DNA from: Elysia crispata
Taxonomy: Eukaryota; Mollusca; Gastropoda; Plakobranchidae
Length of the DNA: 64,000 nt
Reading direction: 5' to 3'
Assembly (NCBI GenBank): GCA_033675545.1
Contig: JAWDGP010007375.1
Span: 20,001-84,000, forward strand
Shown: piece by piece, positions 54,490-64,000 of the stretch
Numbering within the stretch: position 1 is the stretch's first letter
Layout: each line of letters begins with the position of its first letter
Made by a program: the position numbers and the translations under genes
The notes under the pieces: model-generated
Told to the model about the DNA's origin: nothing
Seen by the model: only the letters and a program-made list of their open reading frames with translations
The model's database searches: none

Positions 54490-57400
54490 CTTTAAAAAAT
54501 GTCAACTCAAAAAGGATGGATGAGAGATATAACTGAATATTCATGCCTATTACGTTTGCATGAAGAACTCAAGGAAACATATTTTTTTTGAGTTTTCTAT
54601 TATATCTTTTTTTTTTTCCCCCTTTTTATGTTACAATGTCTACTAGGCATTGCAAGTTGCATTTCACAAAATACACATTAAAATGTCATTTCATATGAAA
54701 ATTTTTTTTATATATATCATACAAACTGTACATAATGCATTCAAAATTGCTCTCTCCTCATATGCCTAGCATTTGAATCCAAAAAGGACACACAAGGCAC
54801 ACGGAAGCTTATCACAACTGACAAACACGTTTCACAAGTCATATGACCATGCAAAGAAAAATTAAAAGCTTTTCCCCACATAAAAATGGGGGAAAAAAGG
54901 AAACAAAATGACTGTTAGTAGCAACAGGACACATGACTTAATGAGTAACATACATTGATATGTACATCAACATGGTAGATAAACAAAAAGTATAATGCCA
55001 CATGTTTACATAAAATGAAAGAAATTACTACTACCTATAATCATACGTATGTAAGTATGTATGTCAAAACATTACGAAATTACATATTCAAACATGAGTA
55101 AATGTAGAAAATCAATAAAATCAAGCAATCTTTGGGTGTACAGGTTTTCAAGAAGAGTAAAAGTAAAGAATTATAATTTACATATAACTTAGGCACATTA
55201 ACCAGTCATTAAAACATCTCTTCCCAAACTAATTTATTCCAGACTGCATTACAAGCTATTCCAAATACATGAAAATACCTTATTAAAATTGAAATAACCT
55301 AATTAAACTAATGATAACATTGACTAAAATGGAAGTGCTCAAGGGAAAAAACAGCTGAATCAAAATCATTCAATATTCCTAATAATAATGTAGATAAATT
55401 GGCCGACATGCAGTGATGAGCTGATAATTTACTGTCCTGATCAATTAAAAACAAGATCATAAGACAGCAGAACAGCTAAACAAAAACTGTTGAAAAGAGT
55501 ACTACTAACAATGTCTTCAAACTGATTTTAGCAATACCAAAGCAGATGGAAGATGTCTCGGGACCTTACCTGCTGATCTCACAGTGCTCACCAAGGAAAA
55601 AAAATATATCTTAAATCTGTGTGAGATTGTATGCAAGCTGTAACAACTTTTAGACAAACTCCTCCTTTCATAAATCATAAAAATTGTGCCTGTTTTCTCC
55701 CTGATACGACACATTATGGTATCTAGTCAAACTGACTGGAAAAAAGAATCTTCTTGCTTAATATAGTTAATTAAATAAAAAGTTAAGCCTATGTATAAAA
55801 TTCATTATCCATGGCAGTTAGGGCATTTAAGTTGTTCAAATATGTATCCGACTTGAGCTACAGCCCATTGAATGGAGAAGCCACCTTCACTTGATGATCC
55901 TCTTTTAAAAACATTAAAACAAAATAACTTGGATGTAAAGCTTTTTCTCCATGAGGGCATTCATTTGATTATGGCACCAAAATCTCATTATGTCAGTATT
56001 CCCACTTGTGCCTGATTTACCCCATCTGTTCCATAACTTTTACTACATTTCTTGTGACCTTTTTCCTGCTTGTTCATAAAATTCATTTGTAAGACTAGCT
56101 ATCTTTATATCATGTAGATTTTCCCACAAAGTAGCTTTCTAACTTATAAATAATTTATCTTTTAAAACTAGCAAAAGAAAATATAATGGCACACTAACTT
56201 CACCGAGAACCACAGAAAATATGTAAGATATGAACATGCAACACTAATTTTTTTTTTTAACCAATCACAAAAAAGAAGTCCATTTACATACGTCAAAAAT
56301 GTCAGGTTCTGGTGAGAATTAAACACATGGCAATAATAATGACAGAAAAAAAGTTAGAAACTGAGATCCAAGAGGCAATTTTGTCCTAAAAGTAAATAGT
56401 GACAGGGGTAGAAAATTCAGACGTACAATACAAACAGGTTTTGTGAAAGTATGAAGTAGAAAGACATTGTTTTTTTTTTCTTGATAAATTGATGCAAATT
56501 CAGCTAGTGCATAATATTACTAAAATGATTCAACTATTCTTTACAAAAGGCTCTGCAGGCAGCTGTACAGTAAATGGACTGAAAGGTAAATATAAAACAA
56601 TCAATGCACAACATAATTACATATTGGCCGACAGAATGAAAGAAAAACAGAAGATTCAGCCTTCACATTGGACTCTCTTCTAAATGCTACTCAATAGTGA
56701 AAAATTTGCAAAAACTGCCTTTGTTCATTTCCCATGAAGACCAAGAAAATGAATAAGCCAGATATTAGAAGAAAAAAAAATATGTGTTTAGAGTACATTT
56801 AAAACAAATTTAATTAAAATCTCATGTATTCATTCTTTCAAAATCCTTTGTTGCATCAACAAGGTCTTTCTATGATGATATTGTAAATAGGCTATCCCAT
56901 TTAATAACTCACTTGAGAAATTATATTAATTGAGATTAGGGGAAGAAAAACATATTTTGGAATCAAGGAAGATAATTTTCAAGAGATATTCCGTCTAATT
57001 GTCCTAAATACGCAATTTAGCATGTCAAACAAGAACTGCCATGTCCAATTGCACAGGTCAAGGTGAATAACATTTTTGCTTTGTTTCCAACGAAATTTCC
57101 TATTGGAAAGTTACATGTGCTGCCTTGAGAAAAGAAAAATATAAGGCTCCCTTAATTCTGTGGGAGTACAATAATATTCTCATACATAATAAAATTATGT
57201 GTGCATCAATTCTCACAATGCTATACAGTAACATTAGCTGCCTGGACAGAGACATTCATGTACATACATCCTCACAGTGCTACAGAGCAAACTTTCATTA
57301 CAGCACAAGGATAATATTGCAAGCTGTGATCACTTGGTTTAACAAATGAATGAAATAATATCAATGACTGATAATTTGGAAGTACTAACAGAAGGCAGTC

Positions 57401-60400
57401 ACTGTAATTAAAATTCAACCCTTGAAAGAACATGTTAGATAATAGAAGAAAATGTTTTGGATTCACAAAGCATACATTTATTTTCTGAAACTGGACTACC
57501 ATCAATAGCCACTGGAAACAAGGAGCATGTGGTTATACCAAAAATACTCATTCTACGGTCTATCAATCAGTTATTTTTCTTTACAGATTTAAAGAACTTC
57601 TGAGACATGTCAATTCATAGCAAAAATCTTAATGTGTTAATAAAATATGCATCACAAATTACTGAAGCAGTCAGCGCAACAAGCAAAACAAGACAACTGG
57701 CAGCAAGGATTTAGGCCAAATCTTTTAGACATCTCTTCAATCCATGTTTAAATCATCAGCAAAGTTCTATTCAGTATCACAGAATAAATATGGTGCAAAC
57801 AGTGGCAACACTTTAACAACACAGCTGATTATCCTCTTCTAGGCTGTGTGATCAAGAAGAGTAAAAATTACTTACATGTATGGGTACTTAATGCACTAAA
57901 ACATGAAAATTTGAGATTTTAATTAGCAAGGACAAAAACACTTGATATATTTGCAACAAGTAGGTGCAGTATTAATCCAAACATTCAATATTTACATCAT
58001 ATCTTTTGTAATGGGATTGTTTTTATAATAGATTTTATCACATACTGAAGATAGGCAAAGAAATTTTTTCTAGTATATATAGTGTTATTAACATTAAAAG
58101 GATACTAAATTTTGGAAAGACTCAATAGTGTTAAAAAGCTCAACAGGCTGATAAAACAAAAAATCAACACATTGAGGCTCTTTATGTGCGCAATCATTGC
58201 CTTAAAAGTACAAAGAAGAACAAACGATGAATGAGTTTCCATTTGAGATAGCTTATTTTCCCCAGGTTGTGGTGCCATTATAAGTCACAGAAAACACAAC
58301 AGGCTGGCCAACAAGCCCTCAGTTGTTTCAGCCATTAATGAGAGAGGGCATGAAAAGACTATTTTACTGAATGTTTTTTTCTCCATGAAAATCATTTCCT
58401 CAGACCATAGAGCTTCTATCTATTTACCATGAGATAATCTAGCTACATTTATTTAAAATCATCACACTAAAAGCTACTGCTTTGCATGTACTTGAAAGAC
58501 CATAGCAGCTCTTCCTGAGTTACAAAGTTATACATTTGGGACAGAATGCTTAAATTACCACAGAAGAGAGCTTCGTTTTGCTTCCTATGATGTTTAAAAA
58601 TTAAGGCTATGCAAGTCACTGTTCAAAAGAATGTTAAAAAAATATTTTCTGGTTTCCAGAACCTTTTTGTACAATTGCAGCTGTGTCATACTGTTTCAAC
58701 TGTTCATAAGAAAAGGAAATTTCACAAAATGCCACTTCAAACAAAAAAATAAGAAAAAAAAAGGCCTTTTATTGTCTGATTACATATGTCTTATAGTAAC
58801 TAATATAATTAAATTATTGTATTCCCTCATCCCAGCATCAAGTCATAGTCAAGACTGTCTCAGTTGACAAGAAAATTGCTGCCTCTGACGTGAAAAGATT
58901 TAGATAGATTGAGTATAATATGCAAGAGAAATTAAATGAGCAATTTAAAAAAAGAAATCAGAAAGACAGCTAGCTTCCTAGAATGTCTTAACCCCTCAGT
59001 CTGAGAAATTTGCAGACAATGTCACGAAGTAGGTACTTATCTTGAGTCTCAAAAAAAAATTGATGAAAGAGCAAAAAATCTAAATGCAATATAAAACTGA
59101 CAGAAATTCATTTTCCTTTCATCTACAAGCATACAATTAATTTCTAGCATTTCTGATTTCAAAGCTTGGTGTTTAAAATACAGAATTTGATTTTATTATA
59201 AATTGTTTAGCATATAAGATGCCTACGTTCAAAATATTTGACCATTAAACCAAGGTTCCAATATTTATGCAGATTCAGAATTTTAGGACTTTTTACCGCA
59301 ATAAATTAAAAAACCTTACATTGTACCAATTTATCTAGGAATTATCATTCTTCTACATAGGTTAAAGAGTTCAAAAGGTTGGATGACAATTCTTTAACTT
59401 AAAGGACTACTCTTATTTCTTGCTCACAATTTAAGTGAAAAATTGTACTTAAAAGAAAAAAGAACATACGATTCCCTCCCTAGTTTTGACATTGCATGCA
59501 CTATTTATAAATAATCAATTATTGCTCAAAGTATACTTTTCAGAATCTCGAAGATGTGTTTTATCAGGTTGACAAAAGTAAAACTATAAGTTCAATTAAT
59601 AAACCAGTTGATGAAAATAATAGATAGGTAATTTTTTTACCCCCTTACATCTTGAGAGAAAAATTGGAAAGCTTTTTTCTTTTCGAGACTATATGCTTTT
59701 AAACATGAATTTTTCAACAAAATATGATTTAAAATGTAAACCTTTTTGTGGATGCAGAAGCATCTATCTCTATATATCATAAAAAGATAAAACTTAGGGA
59801 GTTTCATATTTTTTAAATCTATAGACTAAGCAGTCATGCCTTAACATTATAAAACAAGTTTCTGTAACACAAAAGAATGGCAATCTATTTGGCAGAACAT
59901 TGAATAAAGATAAGCATGAGAAAGCCTTGATGAAAAAAAAGAGATTAGTTTTTGTATTTTCTTGAAAGCTTGTCTGAAATTAGTAAATCTATGAAATAGG
60001 CGACTTATTATGATCCAATTATCTAGGAAAAAAAAAAAAATTTTTTTTATAACCATTTTGAATACTTGCTGAAGAGAAAAGGGTAATCTCAATTAAAAAA
60101 AACTTGGATTTGATTTTTGTTTTTCTAAAGAATAAAAATGTTGAAAATTTGGGATCTACACTTATCATTAGAATCAGCCCATATTGTTTAGCTTTTTTTG
60201 CCTTCCAGGATATTTTACCTGGAACAATACTTTGGCTTTTGGTCCACCCAACCTATGGAGGGTGATTAACTCAGCATTTCAAAGAGTGTGATTCTACTGT
60301 TCTATATATAGATCACATCAGGATATTTTACTGATCCCTTTGGACAAAAATGAAGCTGGGCTAAAAAATTTTGCCAACTGATTTTATTTGTAGTTCAGCC

Positions 60401-61090
60401 ATTGACCTATGTGTAGGTAATGGCAGCTAATGTGTGAGCAAAAAATGATTGTTCCAAATCAGTTGATTGCTTTCTATGTAATGCTTCAAGATAGCTGATT
60501 TCACAAAAAATAGTTATAAGGAAGAAAAAAAATAGTATATAGACCCAAAACACAAATTTGATGGTTTGGATTTTTTTTTGGATTCTTTAACTATCTGAAT
60601 GATCTGTTCTGGGCAGACCAATAAGAAAACCTTTCAATCAAATCAATATCTATAAAGCAAAATGACGAAAACTGACTTCATAGAATAGATGATCACTATG
60701 AGTATGAGTCAATTTTTCAAGGGTTTTTTTTTTCATTTAATATTACAACAAAATTGCCTTTGAGCTTTACCGTGTGTACAAAATCTAGCCTTTAAACCTT
60801 TAAGATACTGACAACATTCACAGTACTATAAATGGGCAAAGAAAAATCAAAACCAAGATAATCTTAAAATAAAAAAACAGCATTTGCTTTCTTAAATGTA
60901 TAACCTTACAATAGAAAAGCAGTGCCAGCGTGTAAAATGAGTTTTTAACTCTATTAAATGGACTGACCTTCTAATAAGTGTGGCTCTAATAAAAGTAGTA
61001 AATCTGTACGAATTTCCGATAATATTTTGCAAACATACTAGAATTTGACTATTTCGAAATAGAATGGTCCTGAAGCAAAGTCCATTAATA
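54465..61090 (-). other. Probable long 3' untranslated region of the Maf gene
   Basis: 6.6 kb directly downstream of the Maf stop codon. It is AT-rich with no open frame above 81 codons. It also has no microsatellite longer than short A/T runs, in contrast to the preceding 54 kb, where one occurs every 1-3 kb. This suggests selection against repeat growth, as in a transcribed trailer. On the transcript strand there are many AUUUA words and at least two Pumilio-type sites: UGUACAUA (54959-54966) and UGUAAAUA (57989-57996). Earlier AATAAA signals could give shorter trailers. An unrelated non-coding transcript or plain intergenic DNA cannot be excluded. Confidence 0.5.
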
Positions 61091-62293
61091 TTATATTAGA
61101 AAATTGTCGTTTCCCTTTAGAGCTGCCTTATTGGAGATGCTGCCACCTGCGATTTTGCTGCCATTTTCGTCTTTAATAGCTGCTATTAGTTGGGCAAAAT
61201 CTACCGAGTCACGCAAGCCTGAGGCAGAAGCACACGAGGCACGCACAACATCTGTCTTGAGCTGCTGGCATCGCTGCCTGTAATAGTCGCGTTCCCTCAT
61301 AGAGCAACTAAGCTGACGTTTCAATTCTGCTATTTGCTGAAGCAGAGATTTATTGGAATGTTCCAACTCACTCTTCTGCTGTATGCGTTTGGAACGGCAG
61401 TTTTGAGCATAGCCTCGATTCTTTAGTGTACGACGCTTTTGCTTTAGGCGCTGCACCTCACTTTTAGGCTGGCCCTGGAGTCGACGATTTAGTTCTCGAA
61501 CAGGCAACATAACTAAATCTTCATCATCAATGATTGAGTTTTCTGGAGAGAGGGGAGGGGCTGGGGAGCGAGTAGAGCCACGCCGAGACCGTTGTGGAGC
61601 TTTAATAGAACTATCTAAGCTTGACACACTGGTACAATCATCGTCTGCTTGTTCCACATCAAGCTCATTGTCTTCCTCGTAATCCAAATCAAACTCATTA
61701 TGTCCCCTGCCAGACAGCTCTTGGTTTTCCGATTTAACAGATGGTGACACTGGGTTATGGGCGTTACTAGCTTCCAAAGATCTTAGCAGGTCATCGAGAC
61801 TGGGCTTAATTTCTGATTTTGTGAGATCTAACTGGATTTGATTTTGATTGGGACCATGCAAGCTGCTGCTGCTGCTTTCTGAGCACTGGGAGCCGAGTTT
61901 TAGAAACCAGTCCTCAAAATAACCTCTATCACCGAAAGCGCTTCCAAAACTTGATAGGGATCTAGATGGCGAGGGCAGTGAAGCTTGGGAAGGGGGCAGA
62001 GGAGTTGTTGGAGAAGGAGGAATAGAATTGATCGGTGTACTTTGGCCACTACTTGCAAGTCCTACATTGTTGCCTGTAACAGCTGACAACGTCGGGCTGG
62101 GAGGTACTTGCAGCTGCCCGATGACCTGACCTGTGACCCCAGGCACCAGGCAGGGTTGCTGCGGAACAGGGGTTGCCGCACCACTGCAGAGACCGAGCTC
62201 CGTTTTCACCATGGAGTTGTGCAGCTGTTGAAAGTCGTGCCCGTCCATGAAGAGGTCGAATGACTCGATATAACTTTCTGCAAGCTCATCCAT
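61091..62293 (-). CDS. Large Maf bZIP transcription factor (MafA/MafB/c-Maf/traffic jam type)
   Basis: 400 residues in a single uninterrupted frame, a nuclear DNA-binding activator. The N-terminus [14 protein letters not shown] matches the short acidic start of large Mafs (YVxDFDL), followed by VKTE (29-32), at the place of the conserved SUMO site in vertebrate Mafs. Residues 62-110 are Pro/Ser/Thr-rich; 138-144 are Ser-rich; 196-219 are strongly acidic. The extended homology region (about 257-290; [29 protein letters not shown]) runs into the basic region with Maf-specific N-R-G-Y-A-Q-N-C-R (292-300). The zipper has Leu at 310, 317, 324 and 345 (Ser and Tyr at 331 and 338). The N-terminal activation region separates it from small Mafs, which lack one. 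It should bind MAREs (TGCTGA-C/CG-TCAGCA) as dimers. The start ATG has A at -3 and G at +4. Intronless coding frames are also known for vertebrate MafA and MafB. Exact orthology within the family is not resolved. Confidence 0.95.
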   Translation of the reverse strand: MDELAESYIESFDLFMDGHDFQQLHNSMVKTELGLCSGAATPVPQQPCLVPGVTGQVIGQLQVPPSPTLSAVTGNNVGLASSGQSTPINSIPPSPTTPLPPSQASLPSPSRSLSSFGSAFGDRGYFEDWFLKLGSQCSESSSSSLHGPNQNQIQLDLTKSEIKPSLDDLLRSLEASNAHNPVSPSVKSENQELSGRGHNEFDLDYEEDNELDVEQADDDCTSVSSLDSSIKAPQRSRRGSTRSPAPPLSPENSIIDDEDLVMLPVRELNRRLQGQPKSEVQRLKQKRRTLKNRGYAQNCRSKRIQQKSELEHSNKSLLQQIAELKRQLSCSMRERDYYRQRCQQLKTDVVRASCASASGLRDSVDFAQLIAAIKDENGSKIAGGSISNKAALKGNDNFLI

Positions 62294-62670
62294 GATTGTT
62301 TCCTAATATTCAACTAGACTCTACTTACGTGCTTTCGAGGAAATTTTTACCAAATGTTGAGCCTGGTACAGTTGCCTTGCTCCCCGACTAGATCTAGAAC
62401 TAGACTGGGTCACTCACTCACTGGTCCCGACTATAAATGGCCACACTTGTTCACAATATTCTCCACGAAAAGTTATAAGTCCAGATATTTAGAAATATAT
62501 TTCACTACAAAAAGAAGATCAAATAAATGAATTGGTTTCAGTATTAAAAGTATGACAGTTCCAACAAAATCGGACCGGACTGCAAAAGTGAACCTTAGAA
62601 AGAAATCAGTCAGTGGTTCAGAGCTCTGACACCACGTCCCATCCGGGCAGAGAGCAAAGGCAACGACAGC
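62294..62670 (-). other. Maf 5' untranslated leader
   Basis: About 375 nt between the predicted start of transcription and the Maf ATG. I see no ATG in it other than the upstream ORF described separately, which suggests selection against upstream starts. It contains one AGATCTAG word (about 62390). If an intron exists in the leader its ends are not evident. Confidence 0.55.
62610..62642 (-). other. Upstream ORF in the Maf leader (10 codons)
   Basis: ATG at 62642-62640 starts MGRGVRALNH and stops at TGA (62612-62610), about 25-30 nt from the predicted cap and about 316 nt before the Maf ATG. Start context is moderate (C at -3, G at +4). It could damp translation of Maf; its long distance to the main ATG would allow reinitiation. 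Confidence 0.45.
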
Positions 62671-62693
62671 CGGTCGAGGGCTTTTCCCTCGCG

Positions 62694-62700
62694 ATTTATA
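62694..62700 (-). promoter_or_regulatory. TATA box of the Maf promoter
   Basis: TATAAAT on the minus strand, preceded by CCAG and followed by a GC-rich stretch. It is the only TATA element in the GC-richer island (about 62.63-62.76 kb) just upstream of the Maf frame. Transcription would begin about 30 nt on, near 62665-62675. Confidence 0.6.
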
Positions 62701-62708
62701 CTGGCATC

Positions 62709-62756
62709 TACGTCACTTGCCCTATTTTTGAGTCGACACTGTTGTGCAGCCAATGG
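62709..62756 (-). promoter_or_regulatory. Proximal promoter: CRE-like site and inverted CCAAT box
   Basis: Minus-strand TGACGTA (62709-62715) is a CRE/bZIP-type site some 10 bp upstream of TATA. CCAAT (62750-62754, plus strand; ATTGG on the transcript strand) lies about 50 bp upstream of TATA, a normal NF-Y position. TGAGTCG in between (about 62729-62735) is one base from an AP-1 core. Confidence 0.45.
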
Positions 62757-62938
62757 TTGGGCTCAAAATAATATATTTTAGGCAACTTGTTCAAGGTCTC
62801 AGATGAAACGAGGCTCAGCGCAGTGCATTCTGGTCCTGTATTTCGCCGGTTCGTTGAGGCCTAGAACCTTTGGAGGAGCCTAGCTTAAGGCAAAGTAGAC
62901 TAGAATGAAAGCATAGACCAAGCTGCTTGCACCCGAAA

Positions 62939-62976
62939 TGCTCAGGCAAGGGCTGAGCATGCTGATGCATTCAGCA
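62939..62976. promoter_or_regulatory. Cluster of Maf/CNC-type half-sites upstream of the Maf gene
   Basis: TGCTCAG and CTGAGCA (62939-62945 and 62953-62959) form an exact 7-bp dyad. TGAGCATGC (62954-62962) fits the antioxidant-response core TGA(C/G)NNNGC. TGCTGATGCATTCAGCA (62960-62976) pairs the two Maf half-sites TGCTGA and TCAGCA but with a 5-bp spacer in place of the usual 1 or 2. About 290 bp upstream of the predicted transcription start. Confidence 0.4.
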
Positions 62977-64000
62977 CTAGGCAGTAATAGTTTGATGCAA
63001 GACTTAACTTTGTAACTCTCTTTAGGATTGATTTTTCCCATTGATGTTATATTTTTGTCTTTTAAATTTATGACAAAAAAAAAAAAAAAAAACATTTTGA
63101 AGCCAGTTTGAAGGAGAGCCCTTAAGGATGCTCCTTAGCAAACAGCCCTGCTCTCAGTCAAGTCAACCTTCGTATCTGGTCTCGATTGACATGTGAAGCG
63201 AGGGATATCAATAACAATACAGACAATAGATCTGTGTAAATATTTTCAGTTATATGAATAAATTTTAATCTGGATTCTCCGTACAAACTGAAGTCTGGGC
63301 AATTTAGGAGGTAGGAAAACACTTAACACTTATAACAGAGGGGAACATGCGCTGCCTCTTTCAATATTTATTCATGATCAATTCGTTTTTAGTAGCACAT
63401 AGGCCTACTTGTTTCCACAAATGCTATCCTCATGAGTGATACTGATACATCTTTGGTGTTTGAATCATAATTTTTCAGCAAAAAGAGAAAAAGAGTGAAT
63501 AACAAAGACAACGAACATTTTTAATAAAGCAAGTCCTGGGGCTAAGCAGGACGGCGAGAATGGATACTTCTCTACGTCATCACCAAAAATAGATACCCAC
63601 CACCTTTCTCAGCGAAGCCAAAATCAGCTGTCGCAAATCGCAATGATGCCTCACATCGATCGCTTTTTTTCTTATAATTATTATTCGCCCGCTTTGATAA
63701 GGGAAACAATGCTTGCGAACTATGGCACTGTCAATGCATCTGATTTCCAGTCACAAAATGTTTACACCGCACTTACATCTTTCTCTGATCCCCATGGATG
63801 TTGAGAAGTATTCGTATTGATTAAATTTAACCACCGAAAAAAATGGTTACATCTATGCCGATACGAGTTAATTAATTTGGCTTTTTGCAAGGGAAAACGG
63901 ACAGCCATGGTTCTATGCTGTAGTGTTTGATATCAAGTTCCAATTTCAGCTGTAAAAAAAAATAATAAAACAAATGCGATGTTAAGCATATATGATTAAT
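62977..64000. other. Upstream flank of the Maf gene, no gene seen
   Basis: Poly-A at 63074-63092; otherwise AT-rich unique sequence with no open frame of note. Distal regulatory elements may lie here but none can be named. Confidence 0.5.

Noticed and set aside
62960-62976. Canonical MARE
   Set aside because: The TGCTGA and TCAGCA halves are 5 bp apart; true T- and C-type MAREs have 1- or 2-bp spacers. Kept only as a half-site cluster.

Overview
The window is eukaryotic genomic DNA, AT-rich and gene-poor, carrying many very long microsatellites. It has one confidently recognised host gene, LINE and SINE debris, tandem duplications and minisatellites. The gene is a large-Maf bZIP transcription factor. 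The non-LTR remnants, the two- and three-base repeats and the recurring word AGATCTAG suggest a lophotrochozoan, most likely a gastropod mollusc and perhaps a heterobranch. That placement rests on texture and recall, not on a search. Nothing bacterial or viral was recognised: no operon, no CRISPR array, no rRNA, no intact tRNA gene.

Layout. 1-54.4 kb is repeat-rich and without a recognisable host gene. It holds more than 25 simple-repeat tracts (CT/GA, GAT, AAT, GTA, CTG, AAG, CTGT). It also holds a 118-bp fold-back element (2.23 kb), a 5'-truncated CR1/L2-like LINE with an uninterrupted terminal frame (3.9-4.9 kb), and three more LINE 3' remnants (8.3, 24.2 and 26.7 kb). Other items are a 1.05-kb C-rich hexamer minisatellite with 42-bp higher-order order (12.76-13.81 kb), several small tandem duplications (units of 26, 34, 68, 77, 149 and 315 bp) and possible tRNA-derived SINE pieces. 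54.4-61.1 kb is AT-rich, almost free of long microsatellites, and reads well as a very long 3' untranslated region of the Maf gene. 61.1-62.3 kb is the 400-codon uninterrupted Maf reading frame on the minus strand. 62.3-63.0 kb is its leader and promoter: a TATA box, a CRE-like site, an inverted CCAAT box, a 10-codon upstream ORF, and a cluster of Maf/CNC-type half-sites upstream.

How it fits together. The last 9.6 kb is best read as one intronless transcription unit: promoter near 62.7 kb, leader, coding frame, then a trailer of about 6.6 kb. The trailer would end at an AATAAA signal followed by a GU/U-rich stretch near 54.43-54.49 kb. The half-sites upstream raise the possibility of autoregulation, which is known for vertebrate large Mafs. 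The rest is best read as intergenic or intronic DNA shaped by microsatellite growth and retroelement decay. I found no convincing undescribed system. The best leads are the Maf unit with its regulatory architecture and the strand-asymmetric hexamer minisatellite.
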